A model generated the notes under the pieces. It saw only the letters and a program-made list of their open reading frames with translations. It was not told where the DNA came from and did no database searches. Position numbers and translations under genes: made by a program. From CAYNEL01 sp964396225 (GTDB taxonomy: Bacteria > Patescibacteriota > Minisyncoccia > Moranbacterales > UBA1568), in NCBI GenBank assembly GCA_964396225.1, contig CAYNEL010000030.1:1-11072 (forward strand): DNA of 11,072 nt, given 5' to 3'. Of the stretch, positions 1 through 5,686 are shown piece after piece (within the stretch, counting starts at the first letter, position 1; each line of letters opens with the position of its first letter).

Positions 1-45
1 TAACAAGGCATCCGTAGCGGAAGCTGTGGATGAATCACCTCCTTT
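1..45 (+). rRNA. rrs: 16S ribosomal RNA, 3' end (partial)
   Basis: The window opens inside the last bases of a small-subunit rRNA. Bases 9-18 and 23-32 form helix 45 (ten pairs including two G-U), closed by the GGAA loop at 19-22 whose two adenines are the usual KsgA dimethylation targets. It is followed by AATCACCTCCTT, which carries the anti-Shine-Dalgarno at 36-44. The base after helix 45 is A where most bacteria have G (GAATCA rather than GGATCA). The exact mature end, near 45, is set by analogy with other 16S genes. The 5' part lies outside the window. No 23S, 5S or tRNA follows. Confidence 0.96.
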
Positions 46-185
46 CTAGGGAGTAAAGGTGAGAGAGTTGAGAGTTAATCTCAAGTTCTCAACCATGATG
101 GTCGATCTCCGACTCCGGTCGGAGGAGCATCATAACCCGAGTAGACCCGTCACATCAGGACTAGCCGCAAAAGAATGCGATATGC
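46..185 (+). other. 16S 3' trailer with two hairpins
   Basis: This stretch between the mature 16S end and its terminator has no credible gene. It holds a hairpin with seven pairs (67-73 with 87-93) and a larger imperfect one (95-100 with 128-133 outside, 107-113 with 118-124 inside, TCCG loop). The trailer could form part of the processing stalk with the upstream leader, which is not in the window. No tRNA fold was seen. Confidence 0.6.
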
Positions 186-216
186 AAACAGCTGCCTTTA
201 GGGGCAGCTGTTTTCG
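186..216 (+). terminator. Intrinsic terminator of the 16S transcript
   Basis: A perfect eleven-pair stem (186-196 with 203-213) closes a six-base loop and ends in a T run at 211-214. It lies about 140 bases after the 16S end with nothing coding between, so the 16S appears to be transcribed alone. No strong gene or promoter feature is evident between here and the next gene, apart from a small hairpin at 229-244 and a weak -10 box near 287. Confidence 0.85.
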
Positions 217-283
217 TTGCTCAGGTGTCTGCGGAACACCGCAGGCCCGAGCCTTTCTTGCCCGGAGGGCTGGATGACGGGCG

Positions 284-292
284 TGCTAAGAT
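284..292 (+). promoter_or_regulatory. Possible extended -10 promoter of the secreted protein gene
   Basis: TGCTAAGAT is an extended -10 form (TG, one base, TAAGAT) followed by GGAG, similar to other -10 boxes in the window that run into GG. There is no -35 at normal spacing; TTGCCC at 258-263 is too far. Transcription from here would give a leader of about 80 bases. This is a weak call. Confidence 0.3.
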
Positions 293-380
293 GGAGGGGA
301 ACAGGGGGTTTCGGGAAGCCATCGCGGAGGACGGCGGCCGGTCGATCCGAAAAAGGAAATACCAGTAACACCAATTACTT

Positions 381-1358
381 ATGAAAAGAATCGCATCCAT
401 CGCGCTAGCGGCGACACTCATGTCCGTCGCCGTGGCGCAGGCCGACAGCGCGAGCATCGCTTTCGAACAGCCGACGTACACACTCGGTTCGATCAACGGA
501 CAGGACGGATGGAGCAGCACCGGCTCGGCCGGTTCCGGCTGCGCGGTCTACGACCACGCCGTGGCGGCCAACACCTACGGCTACGCCGCGTTCGGGGCGC
601 AGTCGCTCCGGATGTCGAACGCCGTGACGAGCGGCTGCTTCGGCGACCACACTTTCTCCAAGTCGCTCGCCGACGAAGCGGGCGAGACGGCCGCCCAAGG
701 CGGCGGACTCTCGGGCGGCACGCGGCAGGCGCATTTCGAGGCCCAGTGGGATTTCGCTTCCACCGTCCCGGGCGCCGAACAGCCGGGTCTCTCGGTGGTG
801 GCCAGCCCCGACCGGGGCGACGGGGCGCGCATGAGCTGGATCCAGATGGCCGACACCCCGACCGGCCTTGCGGTCAACTTCTACGACTACCAGGACGGCG
901 CCGTGGAGACGGCCGGGACGTGTACCGCCGGCAGTAACTTCATCCTCACGAACGTGGCGAGCGGTCTCGATCGGACCGTGCCGCACACGGTCAAGGTGAC
1001 GATGAACCTGGTGGACGGACAGAACAACGACGTGGTCAAGGTGTACGTGGATGGCGTGCTCAAGCACACCGGCACGAGCTGGGAAGGCTACTTCAACTAC
1101 TGCGAGGGCAATCCCACTCGGACCGTGGATTCGATCCTCTTCCGTACCGGCGGGGCGGCCGCTCCGGCGACGGCGGGCAAGGGCTTCGTCATCGACAACC
1201 TGACCCTCTCCTCGGGCCCGCTCACGTCGCCCGCGACCGCGGACCAGTGCAAGAAGGACGGCTGGAAGACCTTCAACAACCCCGTCTTCAAGAATCAGGG
1301 GGACTGTGTGAGCTACGTGGAGAGCAACGAGAAGGCCGTTGGCAACAAGACGCGCTAG
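381..1358 (+). CDS. Secreted protein with C-terminal paired-Cys (CKK-GW) motif
   Basis: This is a 325-residue protein with a typical signal peptide (KR near the start, hydrophobic to about residue 19, AQA-type cleavage near 21), so it is probably exported. The body, about 25-275, is rich in G, S, T, D and N with alternating beta-like segments. It resembles a lectin- or laminin-G-like jelly roll, which I infer from composition and from phrases such as VKVYVDGVLKH and FVIDNLTLSSG, not from a firm family match. The tail from 288 holds a known recurring motif of secreted bacterial proteins: C290-KKDGWKTF, then FKNQGDC309-VSYV. Two cysteines and an aromatic core suggest a small disulfide unit, function unknown. 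ATG at 381 has no Shine-Dalgarno but sits in the ctt-ATG context common here. It has its own terminator. Confidence 0.85.
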   Translation: MKRIASIALAATLMSVAVAQADSASIAFEQPTYTLGSINGQDGWSSTGSAGSGCAVYDHAVAANTYGYAAFGAQSLRMSNAVTSGCFGDHTFSKSLADEAGETAAQGGGLSGGTRQAHFEAQWDFASTVPGAEQPGLSVVASPDRGDGARMSWIQMADTPTGLAVNFYDYQDGAVETAGTCTAGSNFILTNVASGLDRTVPHTVKVTMNLVDGQNNDVVKVYVDGVLKHTGTSWEGYFNYCEGNPTRTVDSILFRTGGAAAPATAGKGFVIDNLTLSSGPLTSPATADQCKKDGWKTFNNPVFKNQGDCVSYVESNEKAVGNKTR

Positions 1359-1382
1359 GCTCCTGCCCACAGATTTCTTTGG

Positions 1383-1417
1383 GAAACCGGCTCCTCTCGG
1401 GGAGTCGGTTTCGTTTT
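1383..1417 (+). terminator. Terminator of the secreted protein gene
   Basis: A twelve-pair stem (1383-1394 with 1401-1412, one G-T pair) closes a six-base loop and runs into GTTTT. It lies 25 bases after the stop codon. Confidence 0.85.
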
Positions 1418-1444
1418 GGCCAGATTGCCGCGGCGCGAGGGGGA

Positions 1445-1475
1445 TGGTATGCTGGGACGGTGTTTTGTGTACAAT
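1445..1475 (+). promoter_or_regulatory. Promoter candidates for the cytochrome b5 gene
   Basis: Two overlapping choices exist. TGGTATGCT (1445-1453) is an extended -10 followed by GG, giving a leader of about 30 bases. GTACAAT (TACAAT 1470-1475) would start transcription about ten bases before the ATG. Neither has a good -35 box. Similar hexamers precede other genes here (TATACT, TACAAT), which supports at least one of them. Confidence 0.45.
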
Positions 1476-1492
1476 CCAGTAACTTCCGTTCT

Positions 1493-1951
1493 ATGAAGAC
1501 ATTCTTGATTATCCTGGTCCTGGCCGCGGCGGGCGTCGCCTGGTATGCCCTCCCTCGCGGGGGAGAGGACGCTCCGGAGGCTGTGCCGGAAGCGACGAAG
1601 ACGGCCGTGCCCGGCGAACCGGCAGGCACGGAATCCGCGCCTGCATCGGAAGTTCCGACCGAAACGGCCCAACCAGTGCCTGAAACAGCCGCGCCCTCGC
1701 AGCCCGAAGGTCCCAAGACGTATACCATGGCCGAAGTGGTCACCCACAACGGTTCCTCAAGCTGCTGGACCGTCGTCCGCGGCGCGGTGTACGACGTAAC
1801 GGCTTTCATCGAATTCCACCCGGGCGGTCCGGAGAGGATTCTCTCCCTCTGCGGCCGGGACGGGACGGCTGATTTCACCGACGAGCACAGTGGAGACAAG
1901 CGACCCGAGAACACGTTGGCTTCGTTTAAGATCGGCGAGCTGGCGCGATAG
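1493..1951 (+). CDS. Membrane-anchored cytochrome b5 domain protein
   Basis: The protein has 152 residues. Residues 1-20 are an uncleaved signal or membrane anchor, about 21-75 is a low-complexity Pro/Glu/Ala/Thr linker, and about 76-150 is a cytochrome b5-like heme domain. The heme ligands are visible: H109 in HPGG and H132 in DEHSG, with YDVTAFIEFHPGG before them. It should sit outside the membrane and carry electrons; the partner is unknown and no reductase is encoded nearby. Cys91 (SCW) and Cys120 (LCG) are a spaced pair that could form a disulfide, which would suit an extracytoplasmic site. The start at 1493 is chosen because it begins the hydrophobic anchor; longer upstream reading frames would overlap the previous gene and its terminator. 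It has no Shine-Dalgarno, context ttctATG. Confidence 0.88.
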   Translation: MKTFLIILVLAAAGVAWYALPRGGEDAPEAVPEATKTAVPGEPAGTESAPASEVPTETAQPVPETAAPSQPEGPKTYTMAEVVTHNGSSSCWTVVRGAVYDVTAFIEFHPGGPERILSLCGRDGTADFTDEHSGDKRPENTLASFKIGELAR

Positions 1952-1974
1952 GTTGTTCAAAACGTATCACAAGG

Positions 1975-1997
1975 ACCGCCCTGCTTGGGCGGTTTTT
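1975..1997 (+). terminator. Terminator of the cytochrome b5 gene
   Basis: A seven-pair stem ACCGCCC (1975-1981) with GGGCGGT (1987-1993) closes a five-base loop and continues into a T run through 1997, about 23 bases after the stop. Confidence 0.85.
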
Positions 1998-2015
1998 GGC
2001 TTTGGAAGGGGGTGT

Positions 2016-2043
2016 TTGACGCTTTGCAAACCAGGAGTATAAT
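2016..2043 (+). promoter_or_regulatory. lexA promoter
   Basis: TTGACG (-35, 2016-2021), a 16-base spacer, and a perfect TATAAT (-10, 2038-2043) make one of the strongest promoters in the window. Transcription would start near 2050, giving a leader of about 25 bases with no Shine-Dalgarno. Confidence 0.8.
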
Positions 2044-2050
2044 CCATAGT

Positions 2051-2066
2051 GTAAACAAAGTAAACA
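2051..2066 (+). promoter_or_regulatory. Direct repeat GTAAACA, candidate LexA operator
   Basis: GTAAACA occurs at 2051-2057 and again at 2060-2066, a nine-base period, so both copies lie nearly on one face of the helix. It overlaps the expected transcription start of lexA. LexA proteins commonly repress their own gene, and direct-repeat operators are known in alphaproteobacteria (GTTC-N7-GTTC). That this repeat is the operator is inference from position and symmetry. Confidence 0.45.
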
Positions 2067-2074
2067 CCAATGCT

Positions 2075-2725
2075 ATGGAAATCCTGACGCAGAAGCAGAA
2101 GATCGTGCTGCAGGCGATCAAGCAGTTTTTCACCGAGCACGGACAGATGCCGACCGTGCGTGAGCTCCAAGGTGAGAGCGGCAAACTCGGCCTCAAGTTG
2201 AAAAGCCTCCGCAGCTTCTTCCTCTATTTGAACGCCCTCGAGGAGAAAGGCTACATCGAGCGCAGTTCCGAGGACCGCGGCATCACGCTCACGGGCGTGA
2301 CGGGGGAGTCTTTCATGCAGGTGCCGGTCTTCGGCATGGCCAACGCCGGGGCAGCTACCATGTTTGCGGACCAGTACATCGAAGGCTATCTCCGGGTGTC
2401 CAAACGCATCGTCAAGGACCGGAACGTCTTTGCGGTCCAGATCAGCGGCACCTCGATGAACAAGGCCCGGGTCAACGGCAAGACCATCCAGAGCGGCGAC
2501 TTTGTCTTGGTGGACGCCGAGACGCGGGAGTACAAGAACGGTGACAAGGTCCTGGTGGCCATCGACGGCCTGGCCACGGTCAAGACCTACCGCACCGTGG
2601 ACGGCAAGACCATCGCCCTCCTGCCCGAGTCCACCGACCGCAAACACCAGCCCATCTTTCTCACTCCTGAGGACAACTTCGTCATCAACGGCAAGGTCAT
2701 CGACGTCCTCAAGATGCCGCGCTGA
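2075..2725 (+). CDS. lexA: LexA-type repressor, S24 autoprotease
   Basis: This is a 216-residue SOS repressor. Residues 1-70 form the LexA winged-helix DNA-binding domain (LTQKQKIVLQAIKQFF at the start, the HGQMPTVREL helix, then LEEKGYIER). Residues about 85-216 form the S24 protease domain, with an Ala91-Gly92 cleavage bond in NAGAA, catalytic Ser127 in ISGTSMN and Lys170 in ATVKTY. Spacing is close to E. coli LexA (84-85, 119, 156), with a slightly longer segment before the Lys. The protein should dimerise on operators and cut itself when RecA filaments form. The start at 2075 fits the promoter and family length; any longer frame would begin before the -10 box. There is no Shine-Dalgarno; the start reads ATGCTATG, an out-of-frame ATG five bases ahead of the true one. 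No SOS target gene is adjacent. Confidence 0.93.
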   Translation: MEILTQKQKIVLQAIKQFFTEHGQMPTVRELQGESGKLGLKLKSLRSFFLYLNALEEKGYIERSSEDRGITLTGVTGESFMQVPVFGMANAGAATMFADQYIEGYLRVSKRIVKDRNVFAVQISGTSMNKARVNGKTIQSGDFVLVDAETREYKNGDKVLVAIDGLATVKTYRTVDGKTIALLPESTDRKHQPIFLTPEDNFVINGKVIDVLKMPR

Positions 2726-2735
2726 AACACAGGTG

Positions 2736-2741
2736 TATACT
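2736..2741 (+). promoter_or_regulatory. -10 box TATACT before the DUF378 gene
   Basis: GTATACTGGAAG lies just after the lexA stop and matches GTATACTGGAGA before the SDR gene. No good -35 box was seen. No terminator was found after lexA, so read-through is also possible. Confidence 0.45.
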
Positions 2742-2754
2742 GGAAGCGCGGAGC

Positions 2755-2772
2755 GGGGAGCCACGGCTCCTC
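2755..2772 (+). other. Hairpin in the leader of the DUF378 gene
   Basis: A seven-pair stem (2755-2761 with 2766-2772, one G-T pair) closes loop CACG. No T run follows, so it is not an intrinsic terminator. It may protect or regulate the transcript; nothing more can be said. Confidence 0.4.
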
Positions 2773-2807
2773 TGGGTCGGTCTCCGGACAACGTGTTTTT
2801 GCATGCT

Positions 2808-3047
2808 ATGAGACACCCTATTGTTATGCAGCTCCACAAGATCGCCTTCATCCTGCTCGTCATCGGAGGTTTGAACTGGCTCGCCATGGCACTCTTCTTC
2901 TGGGACCTGAGCGACCTCCTCGGCGGGATGTCCTCGCCCCTCTCGCGCCTGGTGTATTTCCTGGTCGGTCTCGCGGCCCTCTACGAGATCGTCAACCACC
3001 GCAAGACCTGCAAGGCCTGCGAGACGCCAGCCGCCTCCGCCCAATAG
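2808..3047 (+). CDS. DUF378 family small membrane protein
   Basis: A 79-residue protein with two predicted membrane helices, about 10-33 and 45-61. The phrase IGGLNWLAMALFFWDL and, later, SRLVYFLVGLAALYEI match the DUF378 family, whose function is unknown. The tail after the second helix has CKAC, a Cys pair on one side of the membrane. It lies after lexA but probably has its own promoter at 2736. The start at 2808 follows the gctATG context of lexA and capA; ATG at 2826 (before QLHKIAF) is an alternative start that leaves both helices intact. Confidence 0.82.
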   Translation: MRHPIVMQLHKIAFILLVIGGLNWLAMALFFWDLSDLLGGMSSPLSRLVYFLVGLAALYEIVNHRKTCKACETPAASAQ

Positions 3048-3078
3048 CCTCCGCTTTACCCAAGCGTGTTTCATGAAC

Positions 3079-3112
3079 AAACGGCATCCCGTCCGGGAGG
3101 GGGCCGTTTTTC
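3079..3112 (+). terminator. Terminator after the DUF378 gene
   Basis: AAACGGC (3079-3085) pairs with GCCGTTT (3103-3109), with a CCCG/CGGG inner stem possible, followed by TT. The -35 box of the next promoter begins one base after it. Confidence 0.8.
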
Positions 3113-3141
3113 TTGACAAAAATATGGAAGTCGGGTATTTT
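3113..3141 (+). promoter_or_regulatory. Near-consensus promoter of the 3198 gene
   Basis: A perfect TTGACA (3113-3118), a 17-base spacer and TATTTT (3136-3141). The leader would be about 50 bases and carries a Shine-Dalgarno before 3198. Confidence 0.85.
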
Positions 3142-3184
3142 TCCGGTACTTCGATTCGAGTTCCTTGCCACTCTCACCCATCCT

Positions 3185-3192
3185 CGGGAGGT
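3185..3192 (+). promoter_or_regulatory. Shine-Dalgarno of the 3198 gene
   Basis: GGGAGGTG ends five bases before the ATG and matches the anti-Shine-Dalgarno in the 16S tail. It decides the start at 3198 rather than an ATG at 3165, and is one of only three clear ribosome-binding sites in the window. Confidence 0.85.
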
Positions 3193-3197
3193 GTTCC

Positions 3198-3842
3198 ATG
3201 ACCGTTGATGCGAAGTTCGACCATGCCATGCGTCGGCTCGAGCCGGGCGACGTGATCAGCAATATTCCCAAAGCCCCAGGCGATGCGTTCATGACCCTCC
3301 TTCACCGGGAGGGAGAAAGGCTCTTCTTTTCGATCATCTTGGCCGAAGACAATTGCGCCCCCATGCCGGGTGGCCCGTTCATCTGGGACGGCACGGTCAT
3401 CCGGGACGCGGCCGGCCAACCATGGAAGTTTTTCTCGACCGACTGGGTTATCGAAAAAGGGAACGCGCTCCTGGCTACCAGGGCCTACCAGGACCTCCTC
3501 AAGCACACGTTTCCGGAGGAATCCAACGAGCAGGAAGCCCGTGCGGCCTGTGAAATGGTCTATCCTATGGAGATCCTCCAGACCAAGGGCTTGATGTTTG
3601 ACTCCAGCCTCAGTCTTTACGAGACATTCCGCCGTATCCTCAAGATCATGGAGCATATGGACGAGGGGGCGCGGCCCATCCTGATCTTCAAGATGTTGGG
3701 CGCTCTCTGGTTCATGGACCAACAGCCTATTGGACCAGAAGGGATGCTGTCCGTCGTGTCCCCATGCCGGCCGGGAGCCAGCTCTCCCACGGAGGACGCG
3801 GTGCGGGAATTGCAGCAACGCGGCGGCCGGCTTGACGGATGA
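3198..3842 (+). CDS. Hypothetical protein, soluble, 214 aa
   Basis: I do not recognise this protein. It has no signal peptide or membrane helix and looks cytoplasmic. The first half contains EPGDVISNIPKAPGD, then beta-like LLHREGERLFFSIILAE and PFIWDGTVIRDAAG with FFSTDWVIEKG. The second half is helical (about residues 95-170: ARAYQDLLKH, YETFRRILKIMEHMDEG). The end is polar and probably disordered. It is a single-gene unit with a consensus promoter, a Shine-Dalgarno and its own terminator. Its GC content is lower than the neighbours: 31 of 60 in 3541-3600 against 44 of 60 in 4681-4740. It could be lineage-specific or acquired. Confidence 0.75.
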   Translation: MTVDAKFDHAMRRLEPGDVISNIPKAPGDAFMTLLHREGERLFFSIILAEDNCAPMPGGPFIWDGTVIRDAAGQPWKFFSTDWVIEKGNALLATRAYQDLLKHTFPEESNEQEARAACEMVYPMEILQTKGLMFDSSLSLYETFRRILKIMEHMDEGARPILIFKMLGALWFMDQQPIGPEGMLSVVSPCRPGASSPTEDAVRELQQRGGRLDG

Positions 3843-3865
3843 GGGTCGACGACGCTCTCCTTCAG

Positions 3866-3896
3866 AGACGGCAGGGAATTTCCCCGCCGTCTTTTT
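3866..3896 (+). terminator. Terminator of the 3198 gene
   Basis: AGACGGC (3866-3872) pairs with GCCGTCT (3886-3892), with an inner GGGA/TCCC stem, ending in a T run to 3896. Confidence 0.88.
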
Positions 3897-3898
3897 CA

Positions 3899-3927
3899 TT
3901 GACTTGTCTATTTTTCCGTGGTCAAAT
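3899..3927 (+). promoter_or_regulatory. Promoter of the ABC-F gene
   Basis: TTGACT (3899-3904), a 17-base spacer and TCAAAT (3922-3927). It begins immediately after the preceding terminator and would give a leader of about 15 bases. Just downstream, TTTAC appears twice (3932-3936 and 3938-3942). Confidence 0.65.
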
Positions 3928-3949
3928 TGAATTTACGTTTACCGTCCCT

Positions 3950-5629
3950 ATGCTGGTCGTCAAAAACCTCGCCAAAATCTATGACAATCGGGCCGTCCTC
4001 GAGCGGGTGACGTTCGCTTTGGGTCCCGGACAGAAAGCCGCCTTGGTCGGGCCGAACGGCGTAGGCAAGTCCACCCTGCTCCGCATCCTCTCCGGTCTCG
4101 AACCGGCTACTAGGGGGGAAGTGAACATCGCGCGCCACCTCGGGGTGGGCTATCTCGGCCAGGAGGTCATGCCGCTGCCCGGTGAAACGGTGTTGGCTTT
4201 TGTCCGGCGGGTGTCGGGCGTGGCGGCCCTCGAGGAGGAGCTACGCGTTCTTGAGGCGCGTCTCGACGAGTCCGGGGCGGCTGACCAGTACACCCTCCTC
4301 ACGGCGCGTTACGAGCGCATGGGTGGTTACGACTTCGACCGGCGGGCGCGGGTGATGCTCGACGGCTTCGGCCTCGCGGGCATCGCGTCCGACCGCGAGG
4401 TGACGACGCTCTCCGGCGGCGAGAAGGGCAAGGCCAACTTGACGGCGGTGCTCCTCCGGGGATGCGACCTCCTCTTCCTCGACGAGCCGACCAACAACCT
4501 CGACCTGCCGGCCCTCCTCTGGCTCGAGGAATACCTGCGCCGTTCGCTGGCCATCGCTCTCATCGCCTCGCACGACCGGCGGTTCCTCGACCGGGTGGTG
4601 ACCAAGGTGCTCGAGCTCGACTGGTTCACGCGCGGCGCGACGCTGCATGTCGGCACTTACACCGAGTACGCCGAACGCAAGGCGCTCGACGACCGGCGCC
4701 GCAAGGCGGCCTACAAGGCCCAGGAGGAGGAGATCACCCGGCTCGAGGCGGCCGCCCGGAAACAGGCGGGCTGGGCGACCAAAGGCGCTACCCAAGGTTG
4801 GAGCGATAAGGACAAGATGGGCCGCAACTACGCCCGCGAGCGGTCGAAGAAGCTGCACACGGCCTCGAGCGCCCTCGAGACCCGTATCGAGAACCTAAGG
4901 AAACTGGAACGACCCGAAGAGCGGGAGCCGCTGGCCATCGTCCTCAAGGAGATGGCGGCGGAGGGTTCGGCCGACATCGTTCTCCGCGATGTGGTGGCCG
5001 GTCAGCCGGACGGTTTCCGGATCGGTCCGGTGTCGCTCGATCTTCCGCTTGGTACGCGGCTCGCCCTGGTGGGCCGGAACGGCGCGGGCAAGTCCACCCT
5101 GATGCGGGTTCTCTCGGGCGCCGATCTGCCGCTCTCGGGCGAGGTGCGCCGGGGCAGCGGCGTCATCATCGGGGATTTCGCCCAGGAACACGAACGCCTG
5201 CCGCGTGAGCGGACGCTCCGCCAGGTCTTCGCCGAGCTTGGGGAGATCCGCGACCGGACCAAGGCAGGCATCATCATGGCGCAGTTTTACCTCGGGACCG
5301 ACCAGTCGAGGCGGGTCCGGAGCCTGAGTCCCGGCGAGCGGGCGCGTCTCCTCCTCGCCCTCTACGCCGAACGCGGCGTGAACGTCCTTCTCCTCGACGA
5401 ACCAACCAACCATCTCGATCTCGAGGCCGTGGAGGCGCTCGAGGAAGTGCTCCGCACCTACCAGGGCACGGTGGTGCTTGTGACGCACGACCGGGAATTC
5501 CTCGAGCGTGTCGAGGGCGTGGCGACCTCGCTCGTCGAGGACGGGCATGTCCGTCTGCTCGGGGAGTACGCCCGCTACGCGGCGCGCTGCGAAGCAGAAG
5601 CCAAACGCATGCTCCGGCGGCTCGGGTGA
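3950..5629 (+). CDS. ABC-F family ribosome-associated ATPase
   Basis: The protein has 559 residues, two ATP-binding domains and no membrane helix, which defines the ABC-F class acting on the ribosome rather than in transport. Domain 1 has Walker A GPNGVGKS at 34-41, signature LSGGEKGK at about 154-161 and Walker B LLFLDEPTNNLD with D178-E179. Domain 2 has Walker A GRNGAGKS at 375-382, an LSPGER signature at 459 and LLLDEPTNHLD with D483-E484. Between them, about 240-340, lies the charged coiled-coil linker (KAQEEEITRLEAAARKQ, then NYARERSKKLHTASS) that reaches toward the peptidyl-tRNA site in this family. Subtype cannot be fixed: it may be a housekeeping factor of the EttA/Uup kind or an antibiotic-protection protein. 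The start at 3950 lies at the first beta strand (MLVVKNLAKIY) and follows the promoter; the context is ccctATG with no Shine-Dalgarno. Confidence 0.93.
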   Translation: MLVVKNLAKIYDNRAVLERVTFALGPGQKAALVGPNGVGKSTLLRILSGLEPATRGEVNIARHLGVGYLGQEVMPLPGETVLAFVRRVSGVAALEEELRVLEARLDESGAADQYTLLTARYERMGGYDFDRRARVMLDGFGLAGIASDREVTTLSGGEKGKANLTAVLLRGCDLLFLDEPTNNLDLPALLWLEEYLRRSLAIALIASHDRRFLDRVVTKVLELDWFTRGATLHVGTYTEYAERKALDDRRRKAAYKAQEEEITRLEAAARKQAGWATKGATQGWSDKDKMGRNYARERSKKLHTASSALETRIENLRKLERPEEREPLAIVLKEMAAEGSADIVLRDVVAGQPDGFRIGPVSLDLPLGTRLALVGRNGAGKSTLMRVLSGADLPLSGEVRRGSGVIIGDFAQEHERLPRERTLRQVFAELGEIRDRTKAGIIMAQFYLGTDQSRRVRSLSPGERARLLLALYAERGVNVLLLDEPTNHLDLEAVEALEEVLRTYQGTVVLVTHDREFLERVEGVATSLVEDGHVRLLGEYARYAARCEAEAKRMLRRLG

Positions 5630-5652
5630 TTTTTTGGGAAGCGCGGGTACGG

Positions 5653-5658
5653 TATACT
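5653..5658 (+). promoter_or_regulatory. -10 box TATACT of the SDR gene
   Basis: GGTATACTGGAGAGG lies 28 bases before the SDR start and resembles the boxes before the DUF378 and cytochrome b5 genes. The -35 region is only a T run (5630-5635) at about the right distance. The leader would be about 22 bases. Confidence 0.5.
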
Positions 5659-5686
5659 GGAGAGGAAAACATTGTATCCTCCGCCT

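Noticed and set aside
59..277. Reading frame of 72 codons across the 16S trailer
   Set aside because: It runs through the trailer hairpins and the terminator and has no coding character.
46..380. A tRNA gene or the start of a 23S in the spacer
   Set aside because: No cloverleaf or 23S 5' sequence was found by eye; the terminator at 186-216 and the secreted protein gene follow instead.
405..1370. Long minus-strand reading frame of 321 codons opposite the secreted protein gene
   Set aside because: Its sequence is Arg/His/Val-rich as expected from the antisense of a GC-rich gene. The plus frame has a signal peptide, a known C-terminal motif and a terminator.
1967..2887. Minus-strand reading frame of 306 codons opposite lexA
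   Set aside because: The lexA frame has full catalytic motifs, a promoter and an operator-like repeat; the antisense frame has none.
5624..5640. T run after the ABC-F stop as a terminator
   Set aside because: Six T follow the stop, but the preceding bases give only a very short stem, so I do not call a terminator; it may be part of the SDR promoter region.
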